Source: Lobosporangium transversale (lineage: Eukaryota > Mortierellomycota > Mortierellomycetes > Mortierellales > Mortierellaceae). From it: a DNA stretch of 64,000 nt. This document shows, piece by piece, positions 9,906-22,941 of this stretch. Location of the stretch: positions 248,001 through 312,000 of the forward strand of contig NW_019029015.1 of NCBI RefSeq assembly GCF_002105155.1. The letters run 5' to 3'. Below the pieces are notes generated by a model. That model was given only the letters and a program-made list of their open reading frames with translations, had not been told where the DNA came from and did no database searches. Both the position numbers and the translations under genes were made by a program. The stretch's first letter is position 1. Every line of letters starts with the position of its first letter.

Positions 9906-9932
9906 CCTTTTTTTTTTTTTTTTTTTTTTTTT

Positions 9933-11180
9933 GGGGGAGGGGGATTACAGTTGTGGAGCTTGAGTACAAAGTTCTATGGTCAGTGGACATGGCAGGAAGG
10001 GCGCTAGTTACGAGAAGGCTGGCCTCGGCCCACATCGTAGACGCCTTCTAGGTTTCTACTAGAGGTTTTTAAAAAAAAATACAGGTGTTCAATAACCCCA
10101 GAAATACTGCATTTTTGGCTTCTGCTTCCTATTGGCGCAAGTTCACCATTACGCTCATGAGCCAAGGGGAATGTGAGGTCGACAATCTGTCAGTTAAGCC
10201 AATGTTGTTGTGGAGGAAGAAGATTTAGCAAATGTCGAGTATGACGAGGGCGTTTTTTTTTTGTTTTTTTGTGGGGAGGAGAAGGGGCAGAGAGAGGCGG
10301 CAATCGGGGCGCATTTGTATATTTGAGCCCAAGGTCATAAGACGCGATGGAATCGGAAAAGAGGGGTCCCTGCGAATGCGGACAACGGAAAGAAGAAGCA
10401 GCCAAACAAACATGTGCTTATTTGCCTAGTATGTCTTGTTTGCACAGGACGTGTGCGCCTTGGACATTCTTCTCTCCTTGTCTCTCTCTTCCTTTGCCCG
10501 CCATTGTTTCTCTTTGTTTGTTTTGTGAGTCGATGCAGGAGGATAGGATGTGTGGGCGAAGATATAAAACAATCGTCAACTAATGCAAAAATATAAATAA
10601 AAGAAGATAGAATAAATAAGCAGGAGAAGTAATGTTGATTGGTAAGCTTTCATCCATCCTTTTCCTTCAGTTGTTCCTCCAACATGTTTTGGTTTCTTTT
10701 ATTGCATTCATCCAGCAAAATGTTACTTGTCTACATTTCATTGTAAATAAGCTGACTGAAAAAAATAACCATTATACGCACAACAACAAACATAAAAAAA
10801 AGCAAGGGTTCTTCAGCATGCATATGAAGCAGCAGCAGCGATGCCGTTCGCGCTTCATCCATAATCAAGGCCCTTTGTTTATTACATAATTGATGTTCAT
10901 GCAAAATGCAGATTGACGTACATGCGACCAAAGAGACGCGTCAAAAATTGGGCGAAATTTATCACGTGTTGGCTATTAAGGTCATCAGCGGCTGATCGCT
11001 TTCCTGAAAGCAAAGAGCACGTAACAGAGCCTTCCTTTCATTTAGGAAGTGCACTGCGGAGCATAGTTGATGCTGTTTGCCTCAGGATTATCCACCTGAG
11101 ATGAAATGCTATCGTTTGTTATGTTTGACCATTTTTTAACTATTTATTTTTATTTCTATTTTTCAAAGTCAAGCAGAGTG

Positions 11181-11213
<33 letters not shown>

Positions 11214-11560
11214 ATTGGTTCAATTGCTGGTCCAGAATTCGGTGGCTGCGAAGATATTTTAGCTTCCCAATTTGGAGTATTATCAACTGTCAACTGTCCC
11301 GATGTGATAACCATTCTCTTGCCTGTTTTTCATTCCAACACTCATTAATTACATTGCTTTTTGTTAGCCTGGCCTCAAGGGTAACAAGCCCATAACCGAC
11401 CTTCAGCCAGAAACGCCGGTCAATGGAGAAAAACACAATAGCAAAGACAAAGTTGAGAATAAAGCCGATAAATAAAGTGATAAAGATAGAGGAGAATATT
11501 AAGATCCAATTAGAGTCAAGTCAAAAAACTAGACAGACTGTTGCAGACACTTGCTATATC
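9933..11560. other. Long gene-poor spacer
   Basis: No convincing gene on either strand. Contains a T tract at about 11181-11206, an isolated ATCACGTG E-box at 10961-10968, and short charged open pieces (for example near 11370-11475, plus strand, reading KGNKPITDLQPETPVNGEK) that may be further coding debris. Confidence 0.45.
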
Positions 11561-11569
11561 ACCAAAATC

Positions 11570-12060
11570 TACTACAGAGTTGCGCGTAAGATTGGAAGAG
11601 CCTCATAGTCAACTCCGTGGAAACTGTGCTGCTATAGAAATCTCCAAAGGCTCCAAACGAACCCGTGTTAAAGCGAGCTGTCTTATAGGCTGGCTCGACA
11701 AGGTCATCTTAGGGTAGTAATGTGCCTGATCACATTTCCAGAAAATAGTGGCGGGTAGATCTTGCTTAATACATACTATTGGTGGATAGTGTCCATCTTG
11801 TTTAATCAATAATTAACCAAGATTAAAATGAGACCTCATCACTTGTGATTCGCAATAAGCACCTGGCCAAATATGACACGACTCAATTGGTTCTTCTCGC
11901 TTAAATAATGAACTTGGCGGCCTAGTTTTTGAAGGAAGGGGTGATAGACAAGTAGAAAGGCTTCCAAGCCGCCATCGGGGAAATATATGATTTGCAGGAG
12001 TGGTATATATCATTTCCATGCAACCAGGCCCTTTCCTTTCCGAGGTTGTATTTTTATAAT
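11570..12060 (-). pseudogene. Frameshifted coding remnant
   Basis: On the minus strand several open pieces in different frames have clear protein composition: first FPDGGLEAFLLVYHPFLQKL continuing to VIFGQVLIANHK and a stop, then IKQDGHYPPIVCIKQDLPAT through LEPLEISIAAQFP, then HGVDYEALPILRATL and a stop. Together they look like roughly 150 codons of one ancient gene broken by stops and shifts. No domain is recognised. No splice sites that would rescue a single frame were found. Confidence 0.45.
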
Positions 12061-12958
12061 GGTCCGAATGGTCCGTGCAACGAGGCGAATTGTGTGCAGA
12101 TGGCGATGATCACTTCGTATCGACATTGGCAATTTAAAATTATTCCACGAGGAACTTTCTTTGCAGGCTCACAAATGTCAAAAAAAAAAAAAAAAAAAAA
12201 AATTGCGCTACAAATGTGGTAGCGATTAAATCAGAGATTGTCACCATATTTGGATGTTTGGGTCAGAGATTGATTATTGTATCCTTCCTGGTGCCCAGTG
12301 ATATTTATACATGTATACTTGGATGTGAATACAGAAAAAATTTTATACAATTATGCATGAATCTCTTTTTTTGAATCTTCAGGTGACACAGATTTTATCC
12401 GACAGAAGCAATTAAAGTTTTATGCACCAGTTGGAGTTTGTGTAGAGAATTGCTAAAAGTCCCGAACTTGCCCTGAGCTGTCTCAAGTCAGAGAGACAAG
12501 ACAATACCCACACTCAGGACGTTAATCTTCAGTCGGTGTAGAAGAATTGGTCTATATACAATTTGAGCTATTCATCTTCGATCCAACACGACAAAAAAAA
12601 AAAAAAAAAAAAAAAAAAGAAACGCTGTCAACGTTGATTGTACTCAAAACATTTTGCAAACGGAAAAAGAATGTCGGTCAGCGATGGAGTGGAAGGCCGT
12701 GCTTTTCCTTGCTCCATACATCATTCTCTCCGACCCGCAAGAGAGCCTCATGCCGGCTGTGTCGTAGACTTCGCCCTACAACCCATGTGCATGTGCCATG
12801 TGTATATTTTAAACTTTCTTAAACTTCTTTAAATTAAACCGCATTTTGGTTTTTTTCTAAAAATTTTTTTTTATCTCACAAAAATTAATTTCATATTATC
12901 TTTAAGACATTTCAATTCTTCCATTCCATAACTTTTATTCATCTCATTCTCATTCACC
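12061..12958. other. Spacer upstream of the N-acyltransferase-like gene
   Basis: Contains two A tracts (about 12180-12202 and 12593-12618) and an AT-rich, pyrimidine-rich leader just before the ATG at 12959. No gene was recognised. Confidence 0.5.
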
Positions 12959-14879
12959 ATGGCAGGGAAAATCATCTCGATTCCCTCAATCGCCGCCATC
13001 CTCATTCCACTACTTGTACTTGTTTGCACAGTGTTCGGTGCTGGTTTACTAAATGTTGCGCCGGCTCCATATCTGCAGATCGCCTTGTCATTAGGCTATC
13101 TAGAGCGACTTGGCCCTTGGTCCTTGGCATCCATCTTTCCAAACCTATATCTATTCGCTTGTATTACTATCGGAACAGGCATTGCATACGCGGGCATGCT
13201 TCAAGGGGATGAATGGGACAACTCATTGATGGTTACCCCATTCTTGATTGGTATGGGTGCTGCCCTTGTGGGTTTGATCCCTCTCTGGGTTCACCTTGCC
13301 TGGCAACAGCGGTTCTTGCAATCTAAAAGATTTCAAAACGGCCCATCTGCCTTACTCGCGACTTTGGTGGCACCAGCCGTCTGGGTGGCTATCTTTACCA
13401 TCGTGTATGCTGTCAGTCCTATCGGATCATATGGTTCCATCGCATACACTCAGTTTCAGTTGGAACCAGTAGTCCAATGGTCATCAGTAGCAGGCATTGC
13501 TGGTATCGAGTTCTTGGTGGTAAGTCTTTTTTTTTTTTTTTTTTTTTTTTTTCCCTTAAAATAATAGTTGTTTATGAAATATAAAATCTAATAGCCTTTC
13601 TACTTGTTTCTGCTATATAATACTGCTAACGACAACACCAATCCTGATACCAAAAGGTTTGGTCAGCAGTCATTATTCAACGTTCCTGGACCAGATATGT
13701 GCGATATGATGTCAGCAGAGAAGAAGACTTCAAAACATGGAACCCTATCGGATCAGAAACGCGTCCCAGCCATCGTCGAAGCCTGTTGCGCCGCATTGCC
13801 TTCTCTCCAACGCCTACATTCCTAATTGTGACACTGTTTATTTACACCTTTGGATCAATGCGCTTCTGGAATGGCACAGGGTCTTTCTACATGAAGCCTC
13901 TACGAGACACTATTCAGCCCACTGTTAAGGCTAGCTGTGTGATCGGTTCTTCTGAAACAAACGATATGGCTCTTTACTTGAACCAGACTGTCGATCTGGC
14001 AAGGAATGGATCTGAGATCGTGATGTGGAGTGAGGGTGCGGTCAAGATCAACAACGAGCAGGAAAAGTTGCAATTCTGGGATAAAGCTAGAAACATTTCA
14101 ACCACCTATGGTATCTATCTGGGCGTCACTTATGCTGAGTATGTGGATAGCGCTCTGGTTCAGAACAAGAACATGTTTACAGTCTTTGATCCCAGAGGCC
14201 AAGTTGTGATTGAGTACCAAAAGGCTCATCCTGTAACCATGGTTGAGACAACGGTCATTGCTGGACCCAATGTCCTCCCCACATTTGATTCTGAGAAGTA
14301 CGGTCGCTTCGGAGCCGCTATCTGCTTTGACTTGGATTTCCAGAATTTTATCGCCCAGGCTGGCGATAAAGAGGTCGATATTCTGCTTCAGCCAAGCTGG
14401 ACATGGGGTAAGTGGACAAGTTGCCAAAAAAAAAAAAAAAAAAAAAAAAAGAAATATCATCTAATCATCTTTATAAACAATTATTCATAGCATCCATTGG
14501 TCGCCTGGAAGCCTCGATTCAGTCATACAGAGCGGTAGAACAGGGATTCACTGTTTTCCGATGTGGTTCCTGGGCACCATCTACTGTCTGGGATCCTTAT
14601 CATCAGATTTTTGGATACAAATATCTTTTGGGCTCTGGTACCTTTACTACCGACATTCCTCTCCGTAAACATGTACCAACAATCTATAATGCTGTTGGGA
14701 ACCTCTGGGCATATATCTGCTGCGTGTTTTCAATCATTGCTCTCATCTTGGTGATTGTGCCCAAGAGGTTTGTGGATAGTTGGATGCATGCGGTCGAGAG
14801 ACGTCTTTCAAAGAACAATTCTGGCTCTGAGGCTAGTGATGGATCGCAAAGCGAGCCTGCACAGGCTTCAAGTGTGTAA
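12959..14879 (+). CDS. Apolipoprotein N-acyltransferase-like membrane protein (nitrilase superfamily)
   Basis: Three exons (12959-13519, 13657-14407, 14491-14879) give 566 residues. The N-terminal half has about six hydrophobic segments; the next part is a nitrilase-fold domain with a recognisable Glu-Lys-Cys triad: E313 in MWSEGA, K376 in EYQKAHPV, and C410 in GAAICFDLDF. A last membrane segment lies near the C-terminus (AYICCVFSIIALILVIV). This is the layout of bacterial Lnt, which N-acylates lipoproteins; the fungal substrate is unknown. For exon 2 the acceptor at 13655-13656 was chosen because it follows a perfect TGCTAAC branch point and restores the frame; the earlier acceptor at 13593 leads to a stop. 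Both introns contain a homopolymer tract soon after the donor. Convergent with the transporter gene downstream. Confidence 0.85.
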
Positions 14880-15090
14880 CGGGAAATAAACCATATAGAA
14901 AGAAAGAGGAGGAAATAATACCATTATTCACTTTTCAGTTACCATTGTATTAAATCAATAAAATCCATGCCGTTATGCCTTTATTACAAAATGCAGTAAT
15001 GTGTTATATAGTATTATTATTATTATTATTATTTTGTTGAGCGCCCTGAAGCACCAGTTAGTCCATTACCTTCCTTGCTCTGAACTATCT

Positions 15091-16514
15091 TCACATCCGA
15101 ACGAATATCCGCTTTTCTTCTTTGAAACGAATAAATAGCGGCAGGCATGCGCCGAGGAAGGTTATCAAACCTGCGAATGCCTGAGCCCATATGTAGGATC
15201 CGTTTGATGCTGCAATCAGCGCTGAGGCTAATGGGGTTCCAAACAAGTTACCTAATTCGAACCAAACAAACAAGCGAGCAAAGAGTATAGGCTTTAGTAG
15301 CTGATCAAAAAAAAAAAAAAAAAAAAAAAATATTCTTACCAAAAAAGTTGCCTGAATAGAGCAAACCGACGGATGCTGCCAAGGCCTCCACACCAATGAC
15401 ATTGGCTGCGACAACAGGAAAGAGACTGTTAAATCCTCCAGCATTTATTCCATAAAAGATCATGAAGACGGTGACCATGGTTAAGTTCTTGGCAGTCATC
15501 CAGAACATGTAGCAAGCAAGGCCACTAAGAGCTGAAGTGAGGATCAAGATATTCAGAGGACCAAAAACATCTGCTACAAATCCTGTAGCAACTCTAGAGA
15601 ATGCATTCACGCCCGCAAATGCTCCCACTAAATTGGCTCCTACAGTCGGATCCAGGCCGATGTCGGTAACGAATTCCGGCATTAGGAAAATAGGAGTCAG
15701 ATAGCCGAATGTTACAAACATACCCTACAATGGTAAAGAGGAAGGAGATAAGTCTCTAAGGAATAAGGTGATTGACTATCAATAAGAATAGCTCTTCCAT
15801 ATTCTCATACCATGAGAAACATGAGAGTGAACCCCATGTGCTTGAACATGGATACGTCAAACAAAGGGCCACCTCGTTTCTTTGGTGGGACCCTTGTACG
15901 AATACAAGGCAGGACAGAGCAGACAATGGTGATGGCCGCGATGCCCACGATCCGTAATGCCCATTGATGTCCTAGTCGACTGATCAAGTATCGATTCAAT
16001 GGCGCTAATGTTGCTCCTCCCACGCCTGATCCTGCAACAGTAATGCCGGATGCAAGGCCTCTCCTCTTTTCAAACCACTGCACTGGGATCGCGACGGAAG
16101 TGAACAAGGCCATTCCTGCGCCCAATCCATACATAAATCCCTACAATACGAAACAATACATGGTTAATAAAAAAATGAAGCGTGGAGTTACAAATTTGAA
16201 CGTCATTCTTTCTAGCACCTACCTGAGTCAGATAGAGCTGCCAAAGTGAGGTTGCGAAGCTTGCCAGGATCATGCCACTACCGCTGATGAGAATGCCTGC
16301 AACAATGATTTTCTTTAGTCCAAACTGAGCAACCATATATCCCTGAAATGGAGTAGTCAGAAAGACACTGGCACTTCCAATTCCTCCAGACCAAGAGATC
16401 TGAGATAATGTAGCCCCATTAAAAATGTTATGCTCGACATAGTACTGTTGATAGACACCCCAGGAAAAGTTGAATCCCCAGCAACTGCGTGCATATCCCA
16501 CCATTAGAAGAGAG

Positions 16515-16546
<32 letters not shown>

Positions 16547-17212
16547 ATTCGTTGAGCAGTTAGAAAATATGAGAGCAGAGGAGCAGTGGTTCGATTCCAC
16601 ATCTTTAAGATTGGTCCCCCCATGAAAGGAAAAAAAAAAGGCCTGTGCAGATCGATAAAGATCCTCCTGCATGCAATTCATTTTTTAGCATTTTCTTGTC
16701 CAAATCAGGCATGCTTACCAGAATTGAATCATAAATGCTCCTAATACAACGAACCATCCAAACCCACCATCTGGAAATGTCATGGGCGCAGCCTTCAAGT
16801 TTAGGGTAGCTTCAGTACTGGAGGGGTCCATCGCTGTCTCTACATCTGAAAGTTTTTCGTTACATGCTATTTCAGCATCTTTGGAGGCATAGTTCTCGAA
16901 CATGGACTCGGATTTGGATTCTGACTCAGTTTTGGCTTCGAGTTGGTTCTGATCTGTACGTCGCACAAGATCGACAGAGCTCTGTTCATTGATTTTCCCT
17001 GATTTGGCATCTTCAGGGCTCGTTGCTTCTAATGGAGGAGCAGAAACTGGGACTGGGCTCGACAGATCATTTGTTTTAAGGATAGGAGTGATGGGTGATG
17101 GTAATGATGATGGTGATGATAATGATGATGGTGATAATAATGAAGGTGAATCTTGAATGGAAGTAGGAGCAGTGATAATATTAACTGCATCTTTATCTGA
17201 ATGGGATGCCAT
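15091..17212 (-). CDS. MFS transporter, monocarboxylate transporter (MCT/SLC16-like) family
   Basis: Five exons on the minus strand (17212-16719, 16484-16223, 16140-15811, 15724-15340, 15251-15091) give 543 residues. About 145 polar N-terminal residues with SP/SL-rich repeats precede twelve predicted membrane helices. The MCT signature at helix 1 is plain: DGGFGWFVVLGAFMIQF, completed across intron 1 by CCWGFNFSWGVYQ. Later parts show typical MCT segments (KRRGLASGITVAGSGVGG; GLACYMF). Fungal members move monocarboxylates or related acids across the plasma membrane; the substrate cannot be read from the sequence. Introns 1 and 4 hold T runs on the sense strand. Convergent with the upstream gene, with about 210 bp between stop codons. 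Confidence 0.88.
16515..16541. repeat. Poly(A) tract, 27 bases, in the transporter's first intron
   Basis: Uninterrupted A run on the plus strand (T on the sense strand of the gene), about 30 bases from the intron's acceptor. Confidence 0.9.
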
Positions 17213-17599
17213 TTCCTTGTAATGAAACTATTTAGAGTTGTGGAATGTTTAATTGTTTAATCAAAGTACATGAATTATATGTCAAGGAAATGGCTTCTTA
17301 GGGGTATTAGGTATTATTATCGTTATTATTATTTTTCCACCTAATGTTTCTGAAGTGATCAAAAAACTGCGTGGGAGAACAAAGGGTAACAGAAGGATGA
17401 GAGAAGAGGAGGAAGAGTGGAGAGAAAGAGGAGAACAGAAAGAAAGAAGGAAAGAGACATGGAAGGAAAGAGATATGGGATAGGCTGCTCTTATTAACTT
17501 TTTTTTTTGTCACCATTGGAGCATGCGAGATAGCTGCGATGTGAGCAAGAGCAGAGGGGTGATTGGAGGATTGAGTATATACTCAGCGTCGAGTCATTT

Positions 17600-17630
<31 letters not shown>

Positions 17631-18071
17631 GCCATGCTTGCGATAAGAAATTATTCACAAAGAAAAAGGGGACCTGTCTCTTGATTCTCCCCCTGAGTGG
17701 TTATATTTGTCTTTTATCTCTCAACTACACAAGCTGCTTATCTTGTAAAGGTTAGTGCCAAGTCTATTGTACACAAGGAACGTGGGTATCGGAAAAATAT
17801 GTTTGTATGGGATTAATGTCCACCGGCATATCACCAACGCGCCGTACTTTCCAGGGAACAAAAACAAAAAAAATTATTGTCACTTTTGAATAATTGTTTT
17901 CAGCCCGGAAAGGAACTCGTCATGTCATCCTGGCTCATTCCTCTTACTCTATCAAGTCTGCAAAAGTAAATCTTCGGAACTTTTTTTCGTTTTTCGATTT
18001 ACTTTTAAGATAGGTAACCTTCCTCTTTATAGATAATAGCCTTGAACACGTCTTTATCATTTCACGATATT
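17213..18071. other. Spacer between transporter and hydrolase genes
   Basis: Upstream of the transporter the sense strand is strongly pyrimidine-rich (about 17380-17500), fitting a fungal leader. An A tract lies at about 17603-17630. No gene was recognised. Confidence 0.5.
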
Positions 18072-19625
18072 CTACGATTGTGCTTCGCGTATAAGCGCGT
18101 CCTCGACCATAGTTTTGATACACTTCACAGTCTCATCGCCCATCTGATAATAGTCGAAATTCTTGCTCGGATTGAACATCTCCATATGGGCTTCGATTTC
18201 ATCTTGGCCAGAACACATACGGGGAGAGAATTTGGATTGCATATCGCTCGGGATAGAGGCCAACTCCACAAATGTCCTAGATGTTGTTTTCCAATTATTT
18301 GCAGAGCTAGCTGGGATTTGCACCTGCGTATAGAAGCAGTGGAACCCAATGGGTAATTTGAGAACATCTGCCACTCTACCAGAACAATGAAGAAAGGAAA
18401 AAAAAAAGTATTAGCCAGTGAAGAATGAAAAGTGTATATTTCACTTATATATTATCTCATAACATACCTCCGTGTGAGCTGCGTGCTATTCCAGAGGATG
18501 CCCACGAATTGTAAATGTGAGGTAATATATTCCATGCCCTTATTCACATGACTATTAACAGTAACAGCCGCCCCTGTGGCTAACACGGCGGCACCGACGC
18601 CTAGTGCGACTGATCCCCAGCTCCACTTTGATCCAGATGATGAGGAGGATGAACTGGTCGTTATTACTCTTTTTTCATTTTGAGATGATTTGACCGATGT
18701 ACTCGACCATAATGACCCAACACTGAATCCATTTGAAGCTGAACCTGGTTCCTGTTCACCCTTTTGCTTTATCCCCTTCTTTGTTTGAGTATCTGATATT
18801 GTAGCCGGATTCAATGCGTTCCATGTAGTAGCCGCTGGTATGTATGCTGACATGAGATTATAGGCCCCTATAGCCTTTTGTGCCATCCCTGTTGCTCTCT
18901 CATATGCTGCATGAGTAAAGACAGTGTGATTCAATCCGAAATAGGGTGTATCGAACGCTAATATGCCAATGACAGGTGACTTTTGAAGTTGTTCTTCAAG
19001 GAGGATTGCAGCATCAGCAGCTGCAAACATTTTAGGAAATAAAATATAAAAAAATTGTTCTTAGCTTAGTTTTCCTTTCTGTTTAGACAGTTTGGAGAAA
19101 TAAAAACTATTGGTTTTTTTTTTTTTTTTTTTTTTACCTACTAATCCACCCATCGAATGGCCAACAAAGCATACATAGACGGGGGGTATCTTTTCGTTCT
19201 GTGTCTTGGTTTCGATCTGTTCTCCTTGATTCGTTTGCTGTTTTTGTGGCCCATATGCACGAATGTTGAATACTTCTCTGGCTTCGACTTGTTGTCGAGT
19301 CCATTCTGCAAATGTCTTTACGGCTACCTGCATTAACAGATTTGTACAAATATGTGAATAAAGAATAAATCGACTGGAACATGTTAGACTACGCTTTTTT
19401 TTTTTTTTTTTTTTTTTTTGAGCTGAGAGAGTGTGTGTGTGTTACCGAAAAGTCTCCTCGAGTATCGTACTGAGGATAGATAATGGATTCAACATCGAGG
19501 TTTATTTTTGCATTGGTGAAGATGGTCATGATCCTTGTTGGGAAATCCAGAAAAGTGTGGAGGTCATGGCCCTTGAATCCATGCACGAACAAGAGCAAGA
19601 TGGTTGCTTTGGGAGGCGGTAACAT
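18072..19625 (-). CDS. DUF676-like alpha/beta serine hydrolase
   Basis: Four exons on the minus strand (19625-19446, 19327-19138, 19020-18468, 18375-18072) give 408 residues. The oxyanion-type motif VHGFKGHD is at residues 14-21 and the nucleophile elbow GHSMGG has S118. The segment FDTPYFGLNH follows, as in DUF676 and related lipase-like proteins. The middle has a serine-rich linker and a hydrophobic, glycine/alanine-rich helix (GSVALGVGAAVLATGAAVTV) that may associate with membranes. A lipid or ester substrate is expected from the family but is not shown. An upstream ATG in the same frame exists, but MLPPPKATILL is the better start. Introns 1 and 2 hold A runs on the sense strand; in intron 2 the run begins at the donor itself. 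Divergent from the nuclease gene, about 230 bp apart. Confidence 0.8.
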
Positions 19626-19853
19626 TGTGTCGATTAGAGGGAAAGATGAATGGGTTGATAAACAGGAAAAAAGGAAAGCAGTTGTGTATGGTATGTGTTT
19701 GTATGAAGGGGTATAGTTCGGCGAAGCAGGGCTTCCTTTTTTGCACACAATGGCAACGGATGTTGTGAGGTGACTGTGCATATTGTACACAAAAAAGCTG
19801 GTTCAATTCTTTTTTTGAATGTCTTCTTCATTCATTCAGATCTTTGCCCCTCA

Positions 19854-22772
19854 ATGGGAGTGCTTGGGCTCTATAGTTACTTTGAATGCAGATCGCTTGG
19901 CATTCGCAAGAGCTGGGTCTCACCTGATGAACCATCGATCTCTGAACAGCAACAACAGGGGCAACAGAAAACGGAGCAAAGGCGATATTTTATTCTTGAT
20001 GGAAATGCATACATCCATCACCTCTACTGTGGTCAATTCGAATGGATCTGGGGTGGTCAATACAGCTCCTTTGTCAGCCTCTTGATCGCCCATATCTCTG
20101 CTCTAACTGCCTGTGGCTTCCGTCTTCAGTTCCTTTTCGATGGTCCACTTCCACTTCAAAAACTTCAAACACGTTTAAACAGAGACACCGAAAAGATTCA
20201 CAAAATGAGTAGAGTGATGAACGATCTGGAGCATTACCATGCCTCGGGACTCTATAATAGAGGAGTTGGTGGAAATGAAAGCAACGATACTCTCCTATCG
20301 AGCCATGGATTAGCAGCTGCTCACTCTTTAGCAGGAATTGGGTTAGCATCAGCATCGGCACCTGGAACATCTGGAGCAAGAACAGGAAGCAGATCTAGTT
20401 CAAACTTTTTAATCCCACCACTGGTGATGGAGGTCACTTTACAGACATTGAGGTCCTTAGACGTTGACCTACTGGTATGTGAAGGAGAGGCAGATGGTCT
20501 CGTTGCGCAATTGGCTATGGAAAAATCCATGGATGAGGGTGTCGAGGAAGCATACGCTGTTAGCAAAGACTCTGGTAAATATATGTGCGTGAAAATAGCA
20601 ATTGACGAGGAAATCGATCATTATGGCTAATGCTCCTTTACTATCTCTTTGTCAGACTATTTCATCTACAACACTGGATCTTCTACAAAGGGCGGATATA
20701 TCCCACTTGATACCTTTTACACCTCCAAAAATCCAGAGACATCTGCTATCACGATCACAGCAACAGTCTATTCTCAGTCAGTAATCGCCAATCATCTTGG
20801 GATCCGCCCCGAATTCCTTCCATTATTTGCATCACTTACAGGAAATGATTACCTAAGGCCCGATGTCTTTGAAGGTCAAATTGCTAAATCATTGGCTTCT
20901 GCAACGGGTCAAAAGCTCTCAACCGCATCCAACACCAATCACGCTCGGATCAAGGCTACAGCAGGGTTCTTGAAACAATACGGAGCAGGCTTTGATGGTA
21001 CAAAAGGTAGTCCTATTCCTGCCATTCCTAGGGCTGATAATGATTTCGTGTTCTCCAAAGAACAAACTGACAAAGTCATGGAGAGAATATTGGAAGATCG
21101 GATACACCTTTATCCGGCAGAAACCTCTGAGCGGCGACACGAACTGAGATCGTTGCTCAAGGAATCTATACAGCAATATGTACCAATCATCCAGAGTAAT
21201 ACCGGAACATTATTTTCACCGTTATCATCGAGCTTTGCTTCTACTCCATCAAGCGAAGTTATGTTTCATAAAATTAAGGATGCCTTTCGGACAGGTCAAT
21301 TTTCATTCAAACTCATGGATGTGGTCTGTAATAAGATGTTTTGGTGTACACCCTTCCTAGAGGATGTGAATCGTGAGAGTGCTTGGTTAGTTTCCAGGGA
21401 GATGAGGCGGTGGGTCTATGGGATTTTAGCGTGCAGCCTCTTCAGCAAACTAGGGAGTGACCATGATGACAAAGATGAAAAAGGGTCTTTATTAGATGTA
21501 GTCGAATATGTGAGACGTGGAGACCACCTGTCCGCTGAGATAGTCACTGGAGTATCTAGCTTGGAACTGGATGAAATGTTGAGAACTGCACAGGCGAAGG
21601 AAGCGATCAGGAAAACTAAACCAAGCATCTATGCCATGGATGTCAACACCTCTTCTGCTGCCTCTGCTACTGATGACCTTCATAGTGTTTACCAAGGGAA
21701 AGCTGAAACAATGAGCATCGACATCCCTTTTAATGAATTCGATAACGACATGAACAGTCAGAATTCGATATCCAAGAATGAGTTAGATCAGGCTAGCAGG
21801 ACTAGCCTTTTTCTCGGAATCTTGGGTGCAGATACTGACAATATCCGCTCACTTCCAAAACCCTTCATGGCTCTGGCAGCGACCCTACGGTACCTCATTA
21901 ACGCATTGGCACATTCCAAAACAAGGTCAACCAGCATCCCTATCGCCAATTTTGAGGTGATTGCTATTGTTGCCTCAGTTTTGTTTCTCAGAGAGAAATA
22001 TTATCCAGAAACAATACCATCTGAATTTTCAGCACCTAGCGAACATCAGGACACTAATATACTCACAACGAACTCGAAAATGTTAACAACGGCGATAACT
22101 CCCAAGTCCGCGCCCAGTAGTTCGTCGTTTGGTTTTGATGAAACACCGCCACTGACTAAACGATCCCTTTATCTGTCGACGCAATATCAACATACCCTTG
22201 GGACAGTGTCCTTACTAGCGAATTCATTACAGCTTGAAGACATGATTCCACCGCTTGCGACACTTTTTGATGGGCTATTGTTCCAACAAACATTGGCTCT
22301 TGCTCGAGGCGGCACCTTACTGGAACAGCGAATGATTTACCAAGAATCGATTGATCTGTACCATAGGATTCTGGCTGCAGTTGAGGAGGGCTTTATTGAC
22401 ACGGGCGAAATTGACGTGGTAGTTGTTTTTCGAGCTCCAGCTGGTAGTAGGAAAAACCAACAGCAGCAGCAACAGCAACAGCAGCAGAGACGCGTATCTC
22501 TTGGGATATTCGGACCAGAGGTTAAGCCTGTCAATCAACTACCGTCTGCCACACCTTTGGCGTCTGGGTCATCTTCAGCAAGTTCCTGGTCTATAAAGAC
22601 TACAAAATCTTCAGCAATCCAAAAAAAATCATCTGGATCGTCGAAAAGACGAATAGGAAACGGTAGTGGCGGCCGCAATGGTGGCAACAATAATACCCGG
22701 GGAAGTGGCGGTAGTAGCGGCAGTAGTGGAGGAAATATGTTTAATGTTCTTGCCCTTGGTTGTGAATTCTGA
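19854..22772 (+). CDS. Asteroid-type XPG/FEN1-superfamily nuclease
   Basis: Two exons (19854-20574 and 20656-22772) give 945 residues. It begins MGVLGLYSYF, like the nuclease gene at the left edge of the window. Candidate metal ligands are D49 (FILDGNAYIHH), D96 (FLFDGP), E210, E212 and D214 (CEGEADGLVAQLA), D239 and D241 (SKDSDYFIYN; the last codon is split by the intron) and a GNDY motif after LPLFASLT. This is the layout of Asteroid homologues, a large branch of the XPG family with little-known function. The long C-terminal part has a glutamine run and ends in a Gly/Ser/Asn-rich tail, probably disordered. ATG 19854 is preferred over an earlier in-frame start because it gives the family N-terminus. 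Convergent with PRP3, about 170 bp apart. Confidence 0.85.
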
Positions 22773-22941
22773 TTACGGCAGTATGAGGCATCACTATCAA
22801 CAACATTCATCATCGTTTTCGTTTTAATTGCCATCATCATTATTATCATTATCATTGTTACTAGATAAAGATACTTTAGAACATACTTGTTTTCTCACAG
22901 AGTCTGTTTGTGTAAAAAGGAATTTTTTTATTTTCTTCTTT

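Noticed and set aside
10913-11104. Open frame of 63 codons on the plus strand
   Set aside because: No domain, no supporting promoter or splice signals, and composition not clearly protein-like.
13595-13825. Alternative exon 2 of the N-acyltransferase-like gene from the acceptor at 13593
   Set aside because: It reads into a stop; the acceptor at 13655 has a TGCTAAC branch point and restores the frame of the catalytic domain.
16542-16620. tRNA-like sequence with a B-box (GTGGTTCGATTCCAC) and an A-box-like stretch
   Set aside because: The distance between boxes is too short, the segment after the T arm does not pair with the start, and it lies inside a transporter intron. At most a degenerate tRNA relic.
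22317-22538. Leucine- or cysteine-rich minus-strand frames
   Set aside because: They are antisense readings of the glutamine-coding run in the Asteroid-type nuclease.
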